DNA of 64,000 nt from contig NZ_JAQSDL010000085.1 in NCBI RefSeq assembly GCF_029945895.1, positions 62,001 through 126,000 of the forward strand, given 5' to 3'. This DNA is from Polaromonas sp. (GTDB lineage Bacteria; Pseudomonadota; Gammaproteobacteria; Burkholderiales; Burkholderiaceae_C). Position 1 is the first letter of the stretch. Each line of letters begins with the position of its first letter. A model generated the notes under the pieces. It ran no database searches. It was not told where the DNA came from and saw nothing but the letters and a program-made list of their open reading frames with translations. The translations under genes were made by a program, and so were the position numbers. Of this stretch, positions 25,722 through 34,455 are shown one piece after another.

Positions 25722-26756
25722 TCACGCGCCGTAACGTTCACGCGCCAGCGCCGCACCCTCGGCCAGCGCCTGCAGTTTCTTCAGGGCCACCTCGCGGTCC
25801 ATGGGCGCCAGGCCGCAGTTGGTGCAGGGCAGCAGGCGGTTTTTCGGCACGTATTTGAGGGCTTCGCCAATGGTGTCGGCAATCTGCTCGGGGGTTTCAA
25901 TCTCGTCGCTCGCCACGTCGATCACGCCTACCATCACGTCCTTGCCCTCGAGGAGCGCCATCAGGTGCGGTGGCACATGCGAGTGGTAACACTCCAGGCT
26001 GACCTGCTGGATGCTGCTTTTGGCGAGGGCGGGAAACACCGCCTCGTACTGGCGCCATTCCTGGCCCAGCGTTTCCTTCCAGTCGGTGTTGGCCTTGATC
26101 CCGTAGCCGTAACAGATGTGAACCGCCGTGGTGCAGGTCAGACCCTGGGCGGCCCGCTCGAGCGCTTTCACGCCCCAGTCGGCGGCGTCTTTCATGTAGA
26201 CATTGAAGGCCGGTTCGTCGAACTGGATGATGTCCACGCCGTCGGCCTGCAGCGCCAGTGCTTCCTGGTTCAGCAGCTCGGCAAACGCCATGGCCATCTT
26301 CACGCGGTCGCCATAAAACTGGTCGGCCACGGTGTCGACGATCGTCATCGGGCCGGGCAAGGTGAACTTGATTTTTCGGGTCGTGTGCGCGCGCAGCAGC
26401 TGCGCTTCGGCCGCATGCACACGCCCCTTGAGCTTGAGCGCCGACACGACCTGCGGCACCATGGCGTCGTAGCGGTTGTTGCGTATGCCCATCTTGACCT
26501 TGTGCTCGAAGTCGATGCCTTCGACCTGCTCGAGAAAGCCGTGCACGAAGTGCTGGCGCGACTGCTCGCCGTCACCGATCACATCGAGGCCGGCGTCCTC
26601 CTGCGCCTTGATCCACAGCAGCGTGGCGTCGGCCTTGGCCTGGGCCAGGTCGGCGCCCTCGGCCTTCCACTGCGGCCAGAGTTTGTGGGTTTCCGACAGC
26701 CAGGCGGGTTTGGGCAGGCTGCCGGCAATGGTGGCGCTGAAAAGGGGTCGTGTCAT
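25722..26756 (-). CDS. MetE C-terminal-like cobalamin-independent methyltransferase
   Basis: A 344-residue protein corresponding to the catalytic C-terminal barrel of cobalamin-independent methionine synthase, without the N-terminal half of MetE. Zinc-site motifs are visible: HICYGYG (His and Cys), a Glu in SLECYHSHVP, and PCTNCGLAPM (second Cys). DIIQFDEPAF and GDGEQSR also match the family. Single-domain relatives use methylcobalamin or other methyl donors, and the substrate here is unknown. It lies 41 bp downstream of a luciferase-like monooxygenase gene and 11 bp upstream of the esterase, forming a three-gene unit. Confidence 0.9.
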   Translation of the reverse strand: MTRPLFSATIAGSLPKPAWLSETHKLWPQWKAEGADLAQAKADATLLWIKAQEDAGLDVIGDGEQSRQHFVHGFLEQVEGIDFEHKVKMGIRNNRYDAMVPQVVSALKLKGRVHAAEAQLLRAHTTRKIKFTLPGPMTIVDTVADQFYGDRVKMAMAFAELLNQEALALQADGVDIIQFDEPAFNVYMKDAADWGVKALERAAQGLTCTTAVHICYGYGIKANTDWKETLGQEWRQYEAVFPALAKSSIQQVSLECYHSHVPPHLMALLEGKDVMVGVIDVASDEIETPEQIADTIGEALKYVPKNRLLPCTNCGLAPMDREVALKKLQALAEGAALARERYGA

Positions 26757-26797
26757 GAAAGGTCTCCTGTTGTTCTGTGCAAGTATTTTCTGAAATT

Positions 26798-27805
26798 TCA
26801 GGCTGCGGGAAACTGGGCCGCCAGCAATTCGTAGGAGCGGCGGCGTGCCACCGGGTCATGGGTCCAGGTGATGACCACCAGTTCCTCGACCTGCAGGGCG
26901 TCCGAGAGCGCATGCAGCTTGCCAGCGACCTGTCCGGCACTGCCGACCAGTGCGGTGCGACGCAGCCTGTCGGCCTCGGCCTGCTCAGCCGCACTGTAAG
27001 GCCGCCGCGCGACTTCCGACGGCGACTGCAGCGGCCCCAGCGCGCCCTTGTTGCGGTCGATTTTCCAGCGTTCGCGGCTGGAAAAAAGTTGCCAGGCTTC
27101 GGCCTCGGTATCGGCGGCCAGCGCCCACACACACAGCGCGGGCTGCGGTTCGGGATGTTGCGGGCTGGGACGGTACAGCTCGCGGTACAGGGCCAGCGCC
27201 TCTTCGGCCCCCTGGCCGTCGGTAATGAAGTACGCAAACGCGTAGGGCAGGCCGTAATGCGCCGCCAGTTGCGCGCCGTAATTCGAGCTGCCCAGCATCC
27301 ACAGCGTGGGCGCGCCCGGGCCGGTCGGGTTGGCGGTCACGCCGCGTCCCGGGTGGCCTTCGGGCAGATCAACGCCGTTGACCCAGGCCTGGAGCTCGCG
27401 CACCTGGCGGGGAAAGTCATCGGCCGCATGACGCGCATTCGGGTTGAGCAGCTGCGCGGTGCGCCCGTCCGAGCCCGGCGCGCGCCCGACACCGAGGTCG
27501 ATGCGGCCCGGGGCCAGCGCCTCCAGCACGCGGAACTGTTCGGCGACCTTGAGCGCCGAATAGTGCGGCAGCATCACGCCGGCGCTGCCGATGCGGATGC
27601 GCTGCGTGGTGGCGGCGATGGCGGCCATCAGCACCTCGGGCGCGCTGCCGACAATCGTCGGGTGGCTGTGGTGCTCGCTGACCCAGAAGCGCTCGTAGCC
27701 GAGGTCCTCGCAGTGCTGCGCCAGCGCCAGCGTTTCGCGGATGGAGGTATCTTCGCTGCGGCCGGTGACGGCAACGGACTGGTCGAGAACGGACAATCGG
27801 ATCAT
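26798..27805 (-). CDS. LLM-class flavin-dependent oxidoreductase (luciferase-like monooxygenase)
   Basis: A 335-residue FMN-dependent enzyme with the bacterial luciferase-like barrel. MIRLSVLDQSVAVTG is the typical start of the group-1 family (MupA/Atu3640 type). It is followed by RFWVSEHHSHPTIVGSAPEV, the IRIGSAGVMLPHYSAL strand, GRIDLGVGRAPGSD, and LGSSNYGAQLAAHYGLPYAF. Reduced FMN would come from a separate reductase. The substrate is unknown. It is the first gene of a probable operon with the MetE-like and esterase genes. The ATG at 27805 is the family start. Confidence 0.9.
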   Translation of the reverse strand: MIRLSVLDQSVAVTGRSEDTSIRETLALAQHCEDLGYERFWVSEHHSHPTIVGSAPEVLMAAIAATTQRIRIGSAGVMLPHYSALKVAEQFRVLEALAPGRIDLGVGRAPGSDGRTAQLLNPNARHAADDFPRQVRELQAWVNGVDLPEGHPGRGVTANPTGPGAPTLWMLGSSNYGAQLAAHYGLPYAFAYFITDGQGAEEALALYRELYRPSPQHPEPQPALCVWALAADTEAEAWQLFSSRERWKIDRNKGALGPLQSPSEVARRPYSAAEQAEADRLRRTALVGSAGQVAGKLHALSDALQVEELVVITWTHDPVARRRSYELLAAQFPAA

Positions 27806-27907
27806 GCATGAACTATAGCCAGCCTGCCGCAGCCGGACACGCGGCCTGGCAAAGGTCTGTTCCAATAGGGGGTTACCACCCGCCCCTCACCCAACCAGCA
27901 GACCTTC

Positions 27908-28465
27908 ATGGCACTCAAAGCCACCATCTACAAAGCACAACTGGCCATTGCCGACATGGACCGCGGCGTCTATGCCGACCACAACGTCACGATCGCGCGC
28001 CACCCTTCCGAGGCCGACGAGCGCATGATGATCCGCCTGCTGGCCTACGCCCTGAACGTGACAGCCGACGACAACAAGGGCAAGCTGGAGTTCGCCAAGG
28101 ACCTGTGGGATGTCGACGAGGCCGCCCTGTGGCACAAGGACTACACCGACCAGATCCTGCACTGGATCGACGTCGGCCAGCCCGACGACAAACGCCTGAT
28201 GCGCGCCGCCGGACGTGCCGAACGTGTCACCGTCTACAGCTTCGCCAGCAGCACGCCAGTGTGGTGGAAAGCCATCGAAAGCAAGCTCACGCGCGCGGCC
28301 AACCTGGTGGTCTGGCAGATCGAGGCAGCGCAAAGTCAGGCGCTGGCCAAGCTCGCCAACCGCACCATCCAGCTTCAGGTGACGATCCAGGACGGCACGG
28401 TCTGGATGAGCACCGGCAGTGAGTCGGTCGAGATCACGCCGATCCGGCTCACGGCCGGCGGCTAG
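27908..28465 (+). CDS. yaeQ: YaeQ family protein
   Basis: A 185-residue protein matching YaeQ over its whole length: MALKATIYKAQLAIADMDRG, HNVTIARHPSEADERMMIRL, DLWDVDEAALWHKDY, and IEAAQSQALAKLANRTIQLQ. YaeQ has a PD-(D/E)XK nuclease-like fold; its function in the cell is not settled. It is divergent from the monooxygenase gene and converges on the K+ channel gene with 11 bp between their ends. Confidence 0.93.
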   Translation: MALKATIYKAQLAIADMDRGVYADHNVTIARHPSEADERMMIRLLAYALNVTADDNKGKLEFAKDLWDVDEAALWHKDYTDQILHWIDVGQPDDKRLMRAAGRAERVTVYSFASSTPVWWKAIESKLTRAANLVVWQIEAAQSQALAKLANRTIQLQVTIQDGTVWMSTGSESVEITPIRLTAGG

Positions 28466-28476
28466 AGTTCACGTCG

Positions 28477-29370
28477 TCAGGACCCCTTGTCGGCCTGCTG
28501 CTGGTAAGGCGGCAACCGGGCGCCGCAGTTGAAGCAGAAATTCGCTTCCGCAGCATGCCCCTCGGTCAGGCACTCGTGGCAGGTGCGCGTGGTCGGCGTC
28601 TGAAACAGCTGGTGCCTCCGCTGCGCGGCCATTTCGGCGGTCACGATGCCGGTCGGCACCGCCAGGATGCCCCAGCCCATCAGCATCATGAAGGACGCAA
28701 TCAGCCGGCCCAGGTCCGTCTTGGGCGTGATGTCGCCAAACCCCACCGTCGTCACCGTGCTGATCGCCCAGTAGACCGCGATCGGGATGCTGGTGAACCC
28801 GTTGCCCGGCCCTTCGACCACATACATCACCGTGCCCATGACCAGCACCACCATCAGCACCGCCGACAGGAACACCAGGATCTTGCGGCCGCTGGCGGCC
28901 AGGGCGCGCCCGAGAAACTGGTACTCGGCCACATAGGCGGCGAGCTTGAAGATACGGAACACCCGCAGCAGGCGCAGCACACGCACATCGATGAGTGCAT
29001 GCAGCTCCGGGAAAAACAGCGCCAGGTAGGTCGGCAACACGGCGACCAGGTCGATGATGCCGAAGAAGCTGGTGGCGTACTGCAGCGGCCGGCGCACACA
29101 CAGCAGGCGCGCGATGTATTCGGCGGTGAACAGCAGCGTGAAAATCCACTCCAGTGCGTTCAAGGCGTTGCCATACACCCGGTGCACCGACTGCACGCTG
29201 TCCGCCATCACCACGGCGACGCTGAGCAGGATGACGGCGATCAGGGCCTGGTCGAACAGGCGTCCGGCACGGGTGTCCGCTTCAAAAATGATGGTGTAAA
29301 CGCGCAGCCGCCAGCCGGCGAGCGGCTTGTCGTGCGAGGAGTCAAAGGGGGGCAGTGAAGGTTTTTCCAT
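28477..29370 (-). CDS. voltage-gated potassium channel with a C-terminal zinc ribbon
   Basis: A 297-residue six-helix channel subunit. S1-S4 occupy about residues 40-180, with an arginine-bearing S4 (DVRVLRLLRVFRIFKLAAYV). The pore helix and selectivity filter read SIPIAVYWAISTVTTVGFGD, that is TVGFGD, the K+ signature. After S6 (MLMGWGILAVPTGIVTAE) there is a short cytoplasmic tail with four cysteines, CHECLTEG and FCFNCGARLP. This looks like a zinc ribbon rather than a TrkA_C/RCK domain. A TTG at 29382 is an alternative start. Inner membrane. Confidence 0.9.
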   Translation of the reverse strand: MEKPSLPPFDSSHDKPLAGWRLRVYTIIFEADTRAGRLFDQALIAVILLSVAVVMADSVQSVHRVYGNALNALEWIFTLLFTAEYIARLLCVRRPLQYATSFFGIIDLVAVLPTYLALFFPELHALIDVRVLRLLRVFRIFKLAAYVAEYQFLGRALAASGRKILVFLSAVLMVVLVMGTVMYVVEGPGNGFTSIPIAVYWAISTVTTVGFGDITPKTDLGRLIASFMMLMGWGILAVPTGIVTAEMAAQRRHQLFQTPTTRTCHECLTEGHAAEANFCFNCGARLPPYQQQADKGS

Positions 29371-29519
29371 GAGCGCAGGCAACGCATGTGCAGCGTTGCA
29401 CCTGTTCCAAGTCCGGGAATCGAACCTTAACCGATGTAGCCGGGCGCCTGCGCAGCCCAGCAGCCAGACACCGCGTGCGCCTGCACCGGCCGGACCGGCT
29501 CCGGCGGCAGGCGCAGCCC

Positions 29520-29578
29520 GAATGCTCTGTTTTTGATAGCTGTCTGCGCTTTTCCAACAAGGGCTACAGCCACTTTTA
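29520..29578 (+). repeat. dispersed repeat family 1, copy F
   Basis: AATGCTCTGTTTTTGATAGC, TGTCTGCGC, ten bases, AGGGCTACAGCCACTTTT. It lies between the acyl-CoA ligase stop (29590) and the K+ channel start. The rest of the 219-bp gap shows a tRNA-like T-loop string but no tRNA. Confidence 0.88.
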
Positions 29579-29589
29579 TCGTAAAACTC

Positions 29590-31341
29590 TCAGCGGGTCG
29601 GGCTTTCCGCCTCCTGCAGGGTGCGCCACATCACCTTGCCCGAGCCGCTCTTCGGCAGGGCGTCGACCAGCTGCACCACTCGCGGGTACTTGTAGGCCGC
29701 CATGTTCTCCTTGCACCAGTCGATGATGTCCGCCTCGCTGACCTGCCCCTTGTGGCTTTGCCGCAGCACCACCACGGCCTTGACGGTCTCGCCACGGTAG
29801 GCGTCCTTCGTGGAGATGATGCAGGCCTCCTGGATGGCCGGGTGCTTGAACATCAGCGCCTCCACCTCGGCCGGCCAGACCTTGAAGCCCGACGCGTTGA
29901 TCATGCGTTTGAGCCGGTCGGTGATGAAGAAGTAGCCCTCTTCATCCACCCGGCCGAGGTCGCCCGAACGGAAGAAGCGCTTGCCGTCGATGTCAATAAA
30001 CGCCGCCGCCGTGGCGTCGGGCCGCTTCCAGTAGCCTGAAAAATTCTGCGGCCCGCACATGATGATTTCGCCCTGCTCGCCCAGCGGCATTTCCTCCAGC
30101 GTCAAGGGGTCGATCACGCGGGCGTCGACATTGAGGAAAGGCACACCCAGGCACTGCTGCTTGGTGGCGTCGGGCGGGTTGCTGTGCGAGGGCGCAGCGG
30201 TTTCGGTCAGGCCGTAACCTTCGGCAAAACGCAGGCCGTACTGCTCCCACAGGCGCTGGGCCACGGCCTGCGGCATGGCCGCGCCGCCGCCGCCGATGTA
30301 GACCAGGCTGCTCAGGTCAAAGGCCGCAAAGTTCGGGCTGGCCAGCAGGTCGATCACCATGGTCGGGATGTTGGTCCAGTGTGTCACGCGCCATCTGGAG
30401 ATCAGCCGGCCCGCCAGCTCGCGGTCCCAGCGCGGCATGATGACCAGCGTTGCGCCGCCGTAAATCGAGGCATGCATGACCGACACCATGCCGGTGATGT
30501 GGAACATGGGCACGACCGAAAGCACGGTGTTTTCCGGTGTGCTGTTGCCCCACAGGCTGCTGGCCACTGCGTTGTGCATGATGCTCGCATGCGTGTGCAT
30601 GCAGCCCTTGGGCAGGCCCGTGGTGCCGCTGGTGTAGGGCAGCACCGCCAGGTCCTGCGACGCGGCCGTGTGGTCGGGCAGCCGGCCCTGCGCGCCCTGC
30701 GCCAGCGCCTCGGTCCAGGCCGTGACGCGGCAGTCGCCGGCCGCGGGCGCCGGGTGCTGCGTACCCAGCCACTCCTGCCAGGCTGGCGGCAAGGTCGCCG
30801 CCTCGGCCTGAAGGTCAAAGGCGTCGCTGTAATGGGTGACGATCAGATGCTGCAGCTGCTGCTCCGGCGGCAACTGGTCATTGGCCTTGACCAGCTCGGA
30901 CGCCAGGTCCGCCGCGGTGATGGCGACCCGCGCGTCCGGGTCGGTGATGTAGTGCTTGAGCTCTTCCGCGCGGTTCATCGGGTTGACCGGCACCACCACG
31001 GCGTTGGCCCGCAGGATGGCAAAGTGGGCAATCACCCATTGCGGGCAGTTCTGCATGTCCAGCACCACCCGGTCGCCCTTTTTGACACCCATCTCGTGCA
31101 GTGTGGCGGCCAGGCGCTCGGCTTTTTCAAGCACCTCGGCATAGGTGAAGACACGCCCGAAAAACACCAGCGCTGCCTTGTCGGGGTAACGCAGCGCGCT
31201 GACCGCCAGGTTGTGCCACAGCGAAATGGCCGGTGCCGAGATGCGGTGCGGCAGGCGCCTGGGCCAGACCTTGTAATGCAGGTCATGGGGAGGGGGAGCT
31301 GGGTGGATCGCTGTCGGTGCAATGGTGGGGTGGTCGGACAA
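29590..31341 (-). CDS. long-chain fatty acid--CoA ligase (AMP-binding)
   Basis: A 583-residue ANL-superfamily enzyme that activates a carboxylic acid with ATP and joins it to CoA. The P-loop-like signature LPYTSGTTGLPKGCMHTH lies near residue 230. A5 reads GYGLTETAAP, A7 is FRSGDLGRVDEEGYFF, and A8 DRLKRMINASGFKVWPAEVE. The catalytic Lys is in PKSGSGKVMWR near the C-terminus. The long-chain preference is a family-level guess. It is preceded by a 501-bp divergent intergenic region that it shares with an MFS gene, and it has no clear operon partner. Confidence 0.9.
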   Translation of the reverse strand: MSDHPTIAPTAIHPAPPPHDLHYKVWPRRLPHRISAPAISLWHNLAVSALRYPDKAALVFFGRVFTYAEVLEKAERLAATLHEMGVKKGDRVVLDMQNCPQWVIAHFAILRANAVVVPVNPMNRAEELKHYITDPDARVAITAADLASELVKANDQLPPEQQLQHLIVTHYSDAFDLQAEAATLPPAWQEWLGTQHPAPAAGDCRVTAWTEALAQGAQGRLPDHTAASQDLAVLPYTSGTTGLPKGCMHTHASIMHNAVASSLWGNSTPENTVLSVVPMFHITGMVSVMHASIYGGATLVIMPRWDRELAGRLISRWRVTHWTNIPTMVIDLLASPNFAAFDLSSLVYIGGGGAAMPQAVAQRLWEQYGLRFAEGYGLTETAAPSHSNPPDATKQQCLGVPFLNVDARVIDPLTLEEMPLGEQGEIIMCGPQNFSGYWKRPDATAAAFIDIDGKRFFRSGDLGRVDEEGYFFITDRLKRMINASGFKVWPAEVEALMFKHPAIQEACIISTKDAYRGETVKAVVVLRQSHKGQVSEADIIDWCKENMAAYKYPRVVQLVDALPKSGSGKVMWRTLQEAESPTR

Positions 31342-31497
31342 GTCAGGGCTCCAGTTTCACTTCAGGCGGGCCTCCAGCCTACCCCGGCTGCGCCGTCATT
31401 GCATCGGGGAAGCTCCGTATAAAAAGCTGTCGCCTCAGCGACCGCGCCTGACCGTGATGAGGCCTGAGACCTTTGCCCGAGGGGATCGCCAAAAAGC

Positions 31498-31528
<31 letters not shown>

Positions 31529-31717
31529 AACGGAAACACCCTGTGACGTCCTCCTTCCTCTCCTGCCCTCGAATGACTTGTGGCGGCCCGGCCGCGCCGG
31601 CGAACGATGCGGCCGTACAGTCCGGTGCGTGGCCGCGCTCAAGCGACGCCCGGCGGCGACGGACGCCGCGCGCGTTTGCCGACATCCGGGCACAATCAGC
31701 AAATAGCCGGACGACAG

Positions 31718-31774
31718 TCGCTCTGTTTTTAATAGCAGTCTGCGCCCGCCTGTATGGGGCTGAGGCCCTGTTTC
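31718..31774 (+). repeat. dispersed repeat family 1, copy G
   Basis: GTCGCTCTGTTTTTAATAGC, AGTCTGCGC, ten bases, GGGGCTGAGGCCCTGTTT. It ends about 70 bp upstream of the MFS start. Confidence 0.88.
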
Positions 31775-31842
31775 ATTGAGTATTTCCAGTACCCACCCGG
31801 TATACGTCGAACGCCCGGGTGCTGTTTTCCCACCTGTATCCC

Positions 31843-33009
31843 ATGCCGCCTGTCCTGTATCTCTTCGCCCTGTGCAACCTCGTCATCGGCAGTGGTGCGT
31901 TTGTGCTGGGCGGCATTCTGGTGCCACTCAGCGAGTCGCTCCACATCAGCCTGGCCGCGGCCGGCCAGGCGATGACGGCCTACGCAGTGTCCACCGCGCT
32001 GCTGGCGCCGGTGCTGATCATGGCCACCGCCCGCTGGCCGCGCAAACGCGTCGTGCAGCTGGCCCTGACCCTGTTTGCCGCTGGCTGCCTGGTGTGCGCG
32101 CTGTCGGGCAACCTCGCCATGCTGCTGCTGGGCCGGGTGCTGATGGGCGCGGGCGCCATGTTCTCGGCCGCGGCCTCAGCGCTGGCCGTGAGCCTGGTGG
32201 CGCCGGCACTGCGTGGCCGGGCCTTGTCCATCACTTTTCTGGGCATGAGCGTCAGTTACGCGGTGGGCGTGCCGGTCGGTGCCTGGCTCGGTTTTGAATA
32301 CGGCTGGCGCGTGCCGGTCTGGCTCTCGGCCGGCGCCAGCCTGGCGGCTTTGGTGGCGGCCAGCTGGCTGCTGCCCGCCCATCTGGCTTCGGCCGGCGCC
32401 AATTTTTCCGGCTTTGGCGCGGCGGCGCGGCAGCCCGCCGTGCTGCGCACCTGGCTGCGCACCCTGCTTTATTTTGTGGCGATTTTCAGTGTGTTTGCCT
32501 ACATTGGCCCGGTGCTGCAGGCGCTCAACAACATGAGCTCCACGCAGCTTTCCATCACGCTGGCGGTGTTCGGTCTGGCCGGCGTGGCCGGCACGCTGTC
32601 GGGCGGCTGGGCCAACGACCGCTTCGGCTCGCTGCCAACCATGCGCGTGCAACTGGCCGTGCTGGTGACCACCATGGCCTTGCTGCCGCTGACACGTGGC
32701 CACCTCTACGCCACCATGGCCACACTCATCGTCTGGGGCATCGCCGGCTTTGGCGTGATGGCGCCGCAGCAAAGCCGCCTGGCCGGCATGGCCCCGGCCC
32801 AGGCGCCGCTGCTGCTGAGCCTGAACGGCTCCATGCTGTATGTGGGCACGGCACTGGGCGCCGTCATCAGTGGCGCCTTGCTGGAGCAGGTTCACCTGTC
32901 GCAGCTCGGCTGGGTGGGCGTGCCCTTCGGCCTGCTGGCGCTGCTGACGCTGGCCTTTGAACCGGCGCATGTCCGGCCTGTGACCGCCCCCCCCGCAAAC
33001 CCCGTCTGA
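31843..33009 (+). CDS. MFS transporter (drug/sugar efflux type, DHA1-like)
   Basis: A 388-residue inner-membrane protein with twelve predicted helices. The N-terminal half carries the family spacing LALCNLVIGSGAFVLGG..., MTAYAVSTALLAPVLIM with ARWPRKRVVQLAL (the loop 2-3 motif A, degenerate), and LLGRVLMGAGAMFSAAASA (motif with the membrane Arg). The second half has GGWANDRFGSLPTMRVQL (repeat of motif A). It resembles AraJ/YdhP-type proton-driven exporters; the substrate is unknown. An upstream GTG at 31819 is a possible alternative start. The next gene follows after 11 bp. Confidence 0.88.
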   Translation: MPPVLYLFALCNLVIGSGAFVLGGILVPLSESLHISLAAAGQAMTAYAVSTALLAPVLIMATARWPRKRVVQLALTLFAAGCLVCALSGNLAMLLLGRVLMGAGAMFSAAASALAVSLVAPALRGRALSITFLGMSVSYAVGVPVGAWLGFEYGWRVPVWLSAGASLAALVAASWLLPAHLASAGANFSGFGAAARQPAVLRTWLRTLLYFVAIFSVFAYIGPVLQALNNMSSTQLSITLAVFGLAGVAGTLSGGWANDRFGSLPTMRVQLAVLVTTMALLPLTRGHLYATMATLIVWGIAGFGVMAPQQSRLAGMAPAQAPLLLSLNGSMLYVGTALGAVISGALLEQVHLSQLGWVGVPFGLLALLTLAFEPAHVRPVTAPPANPV

Positions 33010-33020
33010 GACAGCACGCC

Positions 33021-33695
33021 ATGACCGCCAGCCCGACCGCCGCCCCCGCCCTGTCCCTGATCTACGTCGGCGACCCGATGTGCTCCTGGTGCTACGGATT
33101 CAGTGTGCCGCTGGGTCAGTTGCTCGAGCGATTCCCCGAGCTGCCGGTGCAGCTGGTGCTGGGCGGCCTGAGGGCCTACAACACGCAGGTGATGGACGCC
33201 GCTTTGAAGGACAAGCTGCGCCAGTCCTGGGCCGGTGTGGCGCAGCGTTCGGGCCAGCCGTTTTCACCGGCGCTGTTTGAGCGTGAGGATTTCATCTACG
33301 ACACCGAGCCGGCCTGCCGCGCGGTCGTCACGGTACGCAACCACGCGCCTGCGCTGGCGCTGCGCATGTACCACGCGATCCAGCAGGCCTTTTATGCGCA
33401 GGGGCGCGATGTCACCAAGGCGGCAGTCCTCGGCGAAGTCTGGGACGAAGTGCATGGCCGAACCAAGGAGGCCTGGGGCCACATTGACTTTCTGCGCGAC
33501 TTCGACAGCGACGCCATGCGCCAGCAGACGCGTGACGATTTCCTGCAGGCACAGCGCTGGGGCGTGCGCGGCTTCCCGACCCTGATCGTCGTGGGGGACG
33601 GCCAGGCGCAGATCCTGACGAATGGTTATGCCGGGGCCGATGTACTGGCGGAGCGACTGACGCAGCTCGTGGCCGGGCAAACACCGGAGCCCTGA
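33021..33695 (+). CDS. DsbA-family thioredoxin-fold protein (FrnE/DSBA-like)
   Basis: A 224-residue protein with a thioredoxin-like fold interrupted by a helical insert. The redox motif is DPMCSWCYGFSVPL (C-S-W-C), and the cis-proline loop is RGFPTLIVVG. It lacks a signal peptide, so it is cytoplasmic, like FrnE or the PF01323 DSBA-like group, rather than a periplasmic disulfide oxidase. It probably acts in thiol stress or as an isomerase. It lies 11 bp downstream of the MFS gene and is likely co-transcribed. Confidence 0.88.
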   Translation: MTASPTAAPALSLIYVGDPMCSWCYGFSVPLGQLLERFPELPVQLVLGGLRAYNTQVMDAALKDKLRQSWAGVAQRSGQPFSPALFEREDFIYDTEPACRAVVTVRNHAPALALRMYHAIQQAFYAQGRDVTKAAVLGEVWDEVHGRTKEAWGHIDFLRDFDSDAMRQQTRDDFLQAQRWGVRGFPTLIVVGDGQAQILTNGYAGADVLAERLTQLVAGQTPEP

Positions 33696-33758
33696 CGCGT
33701 CGACGCTGGGGCCAGCCCTTTCATTTGCAGGGCGCCTGCTGAAGCAGAGCCAGCGCGG

Positions 33759-34376
33759 TCAGTGCATCACGCAGTGGCAATACACAAAATGCTGCACCAG
33801 CCCGGAAGGCGTGTGATGGTCTTCCTTGACATGCTCAAGCAACTCGAACGCGCCGCCGAACTGGGCATGCAAGGCATCCGGCGCATAACGCACAACCGGC
33901 AAGCCGCTGCATTCGAGCGGCCCGTCGGGCGCGAACGCGGCCACGATGACATGTCCACCCGGCCGCACCGCGTGACGGACCTGCGCCACATAGGCCGCGC
34001 GATCCGCCGGATCGGTGAGGAAGTGAAAGACAGCCCGGTCATGCCAGATGTCGATGCTGGCCTTTTCCAGGCGGAGGGTGGTGATATCGCCTTCCATCCA
34101 GCGCACACGCGATGCCTGATCGGGCCCGAGGCGGCGCCGCGCCACCGCTAGCGCGGCCGCAGAAATATCGAGCACACCCACGTTTGTCATGCCCTGCGCC
34201 AGCAGGTCGTCCACCAGACTCGAGGCGCCGCCGCCAACATCCACAATGCGTGCCGACTTGTCCGCGGCCACGGCACGAATCATCTCCAGCGACAGGGTGG
34301 CGTGCGGCTGGTACCAGCTCACGGCCTCAGACGACCGCGTGCTGTAAACCTCGTCCCAATGTGATTTTGATTCCAT
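33759..34376 (-). CDS. class I SAM-dependent methyltransferase
   Basis: A 205-residue methyltransferase with SAM motif I in ARIVDVGGGASSLVDDLL, the acidic residue GVLDISAAAL in motif II, and DIWHDRAVFHFL in motif IV. The N-terminus MESKSHWDEVYSTRSSEAVS is typical of a group annotated as thiopurine or tellurite (TehB-like) methyltransferases. It is divergent from the chromate transporter gene by 79 bp, at the border of the metal-resistance island, so a role in metalloid or thiol methylation is possible but unproven. GGAGG precedes the ATG at 34376. Confidence 0.87.
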   Translation of the reverse strand: MESKSHWDEVYSTRSSEAVSWYQPHATLSLEMIRAVAADKSARIVDVGGGASSLVDDLLAQGMTNVGVLDISAAALAVARRRLGPDQASRVRWMEGDITTLRLEKASIDIWHDRAVFHFLTDPADRAAYVAQVRHAVRPGGHVIVAAFAPDGPLECSGLPVVRYAPDALHAQFGGAFELLEHVKEDHHTPSGLVQHFVYCHCVMH

Positions 34377-34455
34377 GAAAGCCCTCCAAACGGTGCAATG
34401 ATGAATCATAAAACCTTCATGAACACGCAGGCCATCTGTGAAAGAATTGTCCTCC

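Noticed and set aside
29405..29435. tRNA-like string GGTTCGATTCCCGG on the minus strand
   Set aside because: It resembles a T-loop, but the flanking bases cannot form the 5-bp T stem, and no anticodon arm or acceptor stem can be built around it.
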